A stretch of DNA of 36,219 bases from Herpetosiphonaceae bacterium (lineage in GTDB: Bacteria > Chloroflexota > Chloroflexia > Chloroflexales > Kallotenuaceae). Below are positions 32,652-36,219 of this stretch, in pieces. The DNA is taken from the NCBI GenBank assembly GCA_036374795.1, contig DASUTC010000167.1, forward strand, positions 1 to 36,219, written 5' to 3'. The notes beneath the pieces are model-generated. The model worked only from the letters and a program-made list of their open reading frames with translations, ran no database searches and was not told the origin of the DNA. Position numbers and translations under genes: made by a program. The first letter of the stretch is position 1. Each line of letters starts with the position of its first letter.

Positions 32652-33722
32652 CTAATCGAGCAGGCGGACCTCGACGTACGGAGGAAACGCCTGGATCTGG
32701 CGCAGATCATGCTCGAAGATCGTCATCTCGCCGCGCTGCTCGACCTCCTTGAAGCCGCTGAATTTGTAGGTGATATACATCATGCGGTTGCGGGTATTGG
32801 AGACGAACTCGGCCTGCAGGCGGACGCCCGCCGCTTTTGCCATCTGGAGGATATGGCTCATCATAATCGTGCCGACGCCGCGCGACATGACCCGGCACGA
32901 CATCAGCAGCAGCTTGATCGTCCACACCTCCGGCTGACATGCGATCAGCGCCAGGCCGATCTTGCCGTAGCTGCCGTAGGTATCGCTCAGACCTGCCATC
33001 AGCAGCTTGTGATCGGGCGATTGGCGAAGCTGATCCAGCTCCTCGTAGGAGTAGGTGTAGCCGGTGGTGTTGAGCTGATTGGTGCGCACCGTCAGCTCCT
33101 CGGCGCGCTGAAGATCGCCCTCGCCCGCCGGGGCGATCGTAAAGATCATGCCGAGCGAGGCCAGAAAGCCCTCGCTGGGACCGACATACTCCTGCTCGGC
33201 CCTGGCGCGGGCGATGTCGCTCAGGTACATCTGGCGGCGCAGCTTCGAGTCCTGGGTGATGAACCGGGGATTCATCATGGGCAGATCCAGTATCGTCGCC
33301 AGATCCGCCACATCCAGGCAGAGCACGCTCGGCTGAGCGTAGGCCACCTCCTCGCGCTCGAAGGCTTGATCGTCGACGAACGCCAGCGTGTCGATGCCGA
33401 TATTGATCGCCCTGGCAATCGCCTCAAGCGACGACGACTTGCTGCTCCAGGTGATCTGCGGATACAGAAAGTATTCCTCGACGCCGAACTCGCACAGCTT
33501 CGCCATCGCCAGATCGTGATCGTTCTTGCTGGCGATCGAGTTCAGGATGCCCCGGCTGTCGAGCGTTTTAATCACCTCGACCACATCGGGCCGCAGCACG
33601 ACCTGCGGATCTTCCAGCAGCACGCCATCCCAGAGCGTGTTGTCGAGATCCCAGACGACGCATTTCACGGCGGACGATGTGCTCTTGCGCGCGACAGCTT
33701 CGGCGCGCGGCTCTCCCGTCAT
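32652..33722 (-). CDS. fkbH: FkbH-like HAD-superfamily glyceryl-ACP synthase
   Basis: The 356-aa protein has an N-terminal HAD domain (VVWDLDNTLWDGVL, about residues 22-35; SIASKNDHDLA; AFVDDQAFEREEV) and a C-terminal GNAT-like part (VRTNQLNTTGYTYS, VMSRGVGTIMMSHIL). This is the FkbH family, which takes a glyceryl unit from 1,3-bisphosphoglycerate, dephosphorylates it and loads it on a dedicated ACP. It is the first step to (methoxy/hydroxy)malonyl-ACP extender units. Here the DxD acid/base Asp is present, unlike in the two HADs at 27-28 kb. The Shine-Dalgarno AAAGGA overlaps the stop of the acyl-CoA dehydrogenase gene, so the genes are coupled. Confidence 0.92.
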   Translation of the reverse strand: MTGEPRAEAVARKSTSSAVKCVVWDLDNTLWDGVLLEDPQVVLRPDVVEVIKTLDSRGILNSIASKNDHDLAMAKLCEFGVEEYFLYPQITWSSKSSSLEAIARAINIGIDTLAFVDDQAFEREEVAYAQPSVLCLDVADLATILDLPMMNPRFITQDSKLRRQMYLSDIARARAEQEYVGPSEGFLASLGMIFTIAPAGEGDLQRAEELTVRTNQLNTTGYTYSYEELDQLRQSPDHKLLMAGLSDTYGSYGKIGLALIACQPEVWTIKLLLMSCRVMSRGVGTIMMSHILQMAKAAGVRLQAEFVSNTRNRMMYITYKFSGFKEVEQRGEMTIFEHDLRQIQAFPPYVEVRLLD

Positions 33723-33735
33723 AGTGCTGGTCCTT

Positions 33736-34869
33736 TCACGCGATCTGCTGCGCGTAGTTCGCGATCATCAGTTGTTGAATCTGCGTGCTGCCCTCGATAA
33801 TCTCCATGATCTTCGCGTCGCGGAAATAGCGCTGGACGGGATAGTCCGGGCTGCATCCGTTCGCGCCGTGGATCTGCACCGCATCGGCGGCGGTCTGCGT
33901 CGCGCTGGTGGCGGCGAAGTATTTTGCCATCCAGGTCTTCATCACCGTATCGGGGCTGTTGATGTCCTTGAGAAAACCGGCCTGGTAGCAGAGCAGCCGC
34001 GCCGCCTCCAGATTCACGCGCATGTTGGCGATCATCTGCTGGATCAGTTGATGGTTCTTGATCGGCACGCCGAACTGGATGCGGCGCTCGGCATAGGCCA
34101 GCGACGCTTCCAGACACGCCTGGATGATGCCGACGCAGCCCCAGGCCACGCTGTAGCGCCCGATGTCGAGCGTGCTGGTAGCGACCGCCGCCAGGCCAAA
34201 GCCCAGGCCGCCGATCAGATTGGCTTTGGGAATCTCACAGCCGTCCAGCGTGAGCTCGGCCAGCATCGAGGCGCGCGTGCCAAGCATGCCGCTGATCGGC
34301 GCGATGTGGAGTCCGGGCGTGTCGCGCTCCACCAGAAACGCGCTGTGCTTGCCCTCGCAGCTCGCAAAGATCAAAAAAAGATCGGCGATCTGGCCGTAGG
34401 TGGTCCATTTTTTGTAGCCGTTGAGAATAAAGCTCTGGCCGGTCGGCGTGGCGCTGGTGGCGATGCTCGCGGCATCGCTGCCCACGTCCGGCTCGCTCAG
34501 CCCATACGCGCCGATCCGCTCGCCTGAGACGAGCGACGGCAGCCAGCGCTCCTTGTGCTGGCGCGCGCCCCACTTGTGGATCGCGTAGGCCACCATGCTG
34601 TGGACGGTCAGCAGGCTGCGGATCGACGAGCAGCCGCGTCCAATCGCGCCGTGGAGCAGGCCAAACGTCAGCATGTCTTTGCCGGTGCCGCCGCTGCTCG
34701 CGGGCACGATCGCGCCGAGGTAGCCCTGCCGCGCCAGGAGCCTGATGATCTCAGGCGGTGTCTGCTCGGCCTGATCCCAGGCATCGGCGTAGGGCACGAT
34801 CCGCTCCCGAACGAACGTCGTGTACTCGGTCAGATCCGCCTGCTGCTGGGCGGTCAATTCAAACTGCAT
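33736..34869 (-). CDS. fkbI: Acyl-CoA dehydrogenase-like flavoenzyme, FkbI type
   Basis: The 377-aa protein has the acyl-CoA dehydrogenase fold: GAYGLSEPDVGSDAASI (flavin/substrate loop), FILNGYKKWTTYGQIADLF, RIQFGVPIKNHQLIQQMIA and the C-terminal IHGANGCSPDYPVQRYFRDAK with IIEGSTQIQQ. Between an ACP and a FkbH-like gene it should act as FkbI: oxidation of the ACP-bound 2-hydroxy-3-oxo or glyceryl intermediate in the two-step conversion to hydroxymalonyl-ACP. It has no catalytic-base anomalies that I can judge by eye. GGGGA lies upstream of the ATG. The gap to fkbH is 13 bp. Confidence 0.9.
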   Translation of the reverse strand: MQFELTAQQQADLTEYTTFVRERIVPYADAWDQAEQTPPEIIRLLARQGYLGAIVPASSGGTGKDMLTFGLLHGAIGRGCSSIRSLLTVHSMVAYAIHKWGARQHKERWLPSLVSGERIGAYGLSEPDVGSDAASIATSATPTGQSFILNGYKKWTTYGQIADLFLIFASCEGKHSAFLVERDTPGLHIAPISGMLGTRASMLAELTLDGCEIPKANLIGGLGFGLAAVATSTLDIGRYSVAWGCVGIIQACLEASLAYAERRIQFGVPIKNHQLIQQMIANMRVNLEAARLLCYQAGFLKDINSPDTVMKTWMAKYFAATSATQTAADAVQIHGANGCSPDYPVQRYFRDAKIMEIIEGSTQIQQLMIANYAQQIA

Positions 34870-34928
34870 GCGCTTCCCCTAGTACACCTGATCGTCGATC
34901 ATCGATCGCAACATCGCGCTGTGCTGCG

Positions 34929-35174
34929 CTACGCAGCCGACGTCGCTTTACGCTCGACGAAGGCCGCGATGGTGCTGATCGTGCGGAAATTGTCGATGTC
35001 CAGGTCCTCATTGTCGATGGTGATCCTAAACTCTTGCTCGACGAAGAGCACGAGCTGCATGGCAAAGAGCGAGTTGACGAAGTTGCTGGCGAAAATATCC
35101 TCGTCATCTTCAAAGGTATGGTTTTGAAAGTGACGGTTGAGAAAATCGCGAATCTTCTGTTTGTGCTCGGTCAT
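34929..35174 (-). CDS. fkbJ: Stand-alone acyl carrier protein, FkbJ type
   Basis: The 81-aa acidic protein has the carrier fold with the phosphopantetheine Ser in FVNSLFAMQLVLFVEQEF (about residues 33-50; the usual DSL is NSL), followed by ITIDNEDLDIDNFRTI. It would carry the glyceryl-derived unit through the FkbH, FkbK and FkbI steps and hand the finished extender to a PKS. GGAGG lies 5 nt before the ATG. It sits between the fkbK-like and fkbI-like genes, with gaps of 36 and 59 bp. Confidence 0.9.
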   Translation of the reverse strand: MTEHKQKIRDFLNRHFQNHTFEDDEDIFASNFVNSLFAMQLVLFVEQEFRITIDNEDLDIDNFRTISTIAAFVERKATSAA

Positions 35175-35210
35175 CTGGTCCTCCAGGACGTGTGTTGGTT
35201 TGCGGCGGAT

Positions 35211-36056
35211 TTAGCTGTAGGTGTAAAAACCGCGCCCATTCTTGCGGCCATGCAGCCCGGCATCGACCATCTTTTTGAGCAGCGGGCAGGGACGGTACTT
35301 GCTGTCGTTGTAGCTTTCGTAGAGCACCTCGATCGAGAACAGGATCGTGTCCAGGCCGATCAGGTCCGCTGTTTCGAGCGGCCCCATCGTGTGCCCGAAG
35401 CAGGTCTTGAAGATCGTATCGACATCCTCGGCGGAGGCGACCTGATCTTGTACCAGGAAGATCGCCTCGTTGATCGTCAGCATCAGCACGCGGTTCGAGA
35501 CGAAGCCGGGCATATCGTTGACGACGATGCCCTGCTTGCCCATCGCCGCGAGGAGCCTCTGCGCGATCTCCAGCGTCTCGTCGGAGGTGTGAAAGGCGCG
35601 AATCACCTCGACCATCGGCTTCATCGGCACCGGGTTCATGAAATGCATGCCGAGCACCTGTCTGGGCCGTGTGGTCAGCGCGGCGATGCGGGTGATCGAG
35701 ATCGCCGAGGTGTTGGCGGCAAACACGCAGTGCGGCGGGCAGATCGGATCGATGCGCTGGTACACAACGTTTTTGACCTCCCACTTCTCGACGACGTTTT
35801 CGATCACGAAATCGACATCGTGCAGCAGATCGAGATCGGTGCTGAGCGCAATTCGCGCCAGCATCTCGTCGATGCGGGGCTGGTCGGCCTGTCTGTTGAG
35901 CATCCGATGGAGCCGCAGCCCATTCCGAATCGCGGCCTGTGCCCGCTCCAGAATCTGCTCGCTCACATCGATCAGCACAACATCGTGATTGGTCTGGGCC
36001 AGATTTTGGGCCACTCCCGTGCCCATCACGCCGGCACCGATCACTCCTACCTTCAT
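35211..36056 (-). CDS. fkbK: 3-hydroxyacyl-CoA dehydrogenase family protein, FkbK type
   Basis: The 281-aa protein begins with the NAD-binding GVIGAGVMGTGVAQNLA and VVLIDVSE, then DFVIENVVE, FAANTSAISITRIA, GMHFMNPVPMKPMVEVI and the C-terminal domain MPGFVSNRVLMLTINEAIF. Length and motifs match 3-hydroxybutyryl-CoA dehydrogenases. In this operon the expected job is the FkbK step, oxidising glyceryl-ACP before the acyl-CoA dehydrogenase-like enzyme. It is the first gene of the five-gene - strand operon visible here; its upstream region carries a promoter, so the operon probably starts here. Confidence 0.92.
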   Translation of the reverse strand: MKVGVIGAGVMGTGVAQNLAQTNHDVVLIDVSEQILERAQAAIRNGLRLHRMLNRQADQPRIDEMLARIALSTDLDLLHDVDFVIENVVEKWEVKNVVYQRIDPICPPHCVFAANTSAISITRIAALTTRPRQVLGMHFMNPVPMKPMVEVIRAFHTSDETLEIAQRLLAAMGKQGIVVNDMPGFVSNRVLMLTINEAIFLVQDQVASAEDVDTIFKTCFGHTMGPLETADLIGLDTILFSIEVLYESYNDSKYRPCPLLKKMVDAGLHGRKNGRGFYTYS

Positions 36057-36171
36057 GATAAACCTCGCTATGGTTGCTACCTGCGCTATGCATCAGATGA
36101 GCCAGGGTCTAGGATACCCGATGATGCTCCTTTCCTGCTCGATCGGTATTGGATCGAAGGCTCGCTCCTCA

Positions 36172-36200
36172 ATTGTCGGCGGATCGTGCAGCAGCGTCAA
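36172..36200 (-). promoter_or_regulatory. Putative promoter of the hydroxymalonyl-ACP operon
   Basis: On the - strand TTGACG (36195-36200), 17 bp and GACAAT (36172-36177) lie about 115 bp before the first ATG. Confidence 0.5.
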
Positions 36201-36219
36201 GGGCAATATATTAAGCTGG

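Noticed and set aside
35110..36093. A second long - strand frame overlapping the fkbK-like gene
   Set aside because: It is out of frame with the clear NAD-binding dehydrogenase and has low-complexity Arg/Gly/Asp composition.

Overview
The window is about 36 kb of GC-rich bacterial DNA with densely packed genes. Several traits point to Chloroflexota, probably class Chloroflexia: secreted proteins with Pro/Thr-rich PTPTP/PPTATP spacers, an MqnP-like UbiA prenyltransferase rather than a ubiquinone pathway, NBD-only Hsp70 and DUF2267 proteins, large secreted starch-degrading enzymes, and intergenic 7-bp tandem words of the AAGAACC/GAACAAA type. The genus cannot be fixed from the sequence, and no rRNA or tRNA gene was seen.

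Left part (1-6.6 kb): a Ser/Thr kinase cut by the left edge is divergent from an FHA/winged-helix regulator. It is followed on the + strand by aroA, a CCoAOMT-type O-methyltransferase, two tandem sulfotransferase-like paralogs with mosaic near-identity, and queG. A perfect 36-bp palindrome separates queG from the convergent amylase.

Starch region (6.7-14.6 kb, - strand): a 1341-aa GH13 amylase/neopullulanase-like enzyme and an 1136-aa type I pullulanase. Both have signal peptides, X25-like modules and their own sigma70-type promoters (TTGACA-17-TAGCAT and TTGACT-17-TAGTAT). Together they would debranch and hydrolyse starch or glycogen outside the cell.

Middle (14.7-17.7 kb, + strand): a tyrosine recombinase missing two usual catalytic residues, a secreted L,D-transpeptidase with duplicated N-terminal modules, and apaG.

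Toxin locus (17.7-26 kb): a 2434-aa secreted RHS/YD-repeat protein ends in a Hint autoprocessing domain and a C-terminal domain that keeps the colicin D tRNase active-site pattern (KFKH ... SGWK). One base downstream lies a 95-aa Colicin_immun-like immunity gene. The toxin and immunity DNA is clearly more AT-rich than its surroundings. A 215-bp near-perfect copy of the RHS tip follows it, so the cassette lies between direct repeats.

Right part (26-36 kb): an MqnP-like prenyltransferase (-), two HAD paralogs with a DxG motif I (+), a DUF2267 protein and a coiled-coil protein (+), and an NBD-only Hsp70 (-). Last is a five-gene - strand operon: 3-hydroxyacyl-CoA dehydrogenase, ACP, acyl-CoA dehydrogenase, FkbH-like HAD and SbnB-like dehydrogenase. 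It looks like a precursor-supply block for an NRPS/PKS product, making hydroxymalonyl-ACP plus a step of 2,3-diaminopropionate synthesis. The rest of that cluster should lie beyond the right edge.

Recurring regulatory theme: extended -10 promoters (TGG-TANNNT) occur upstream of four genes. Two of them lie so close to the start codon that leaderless mRNAs are likely.
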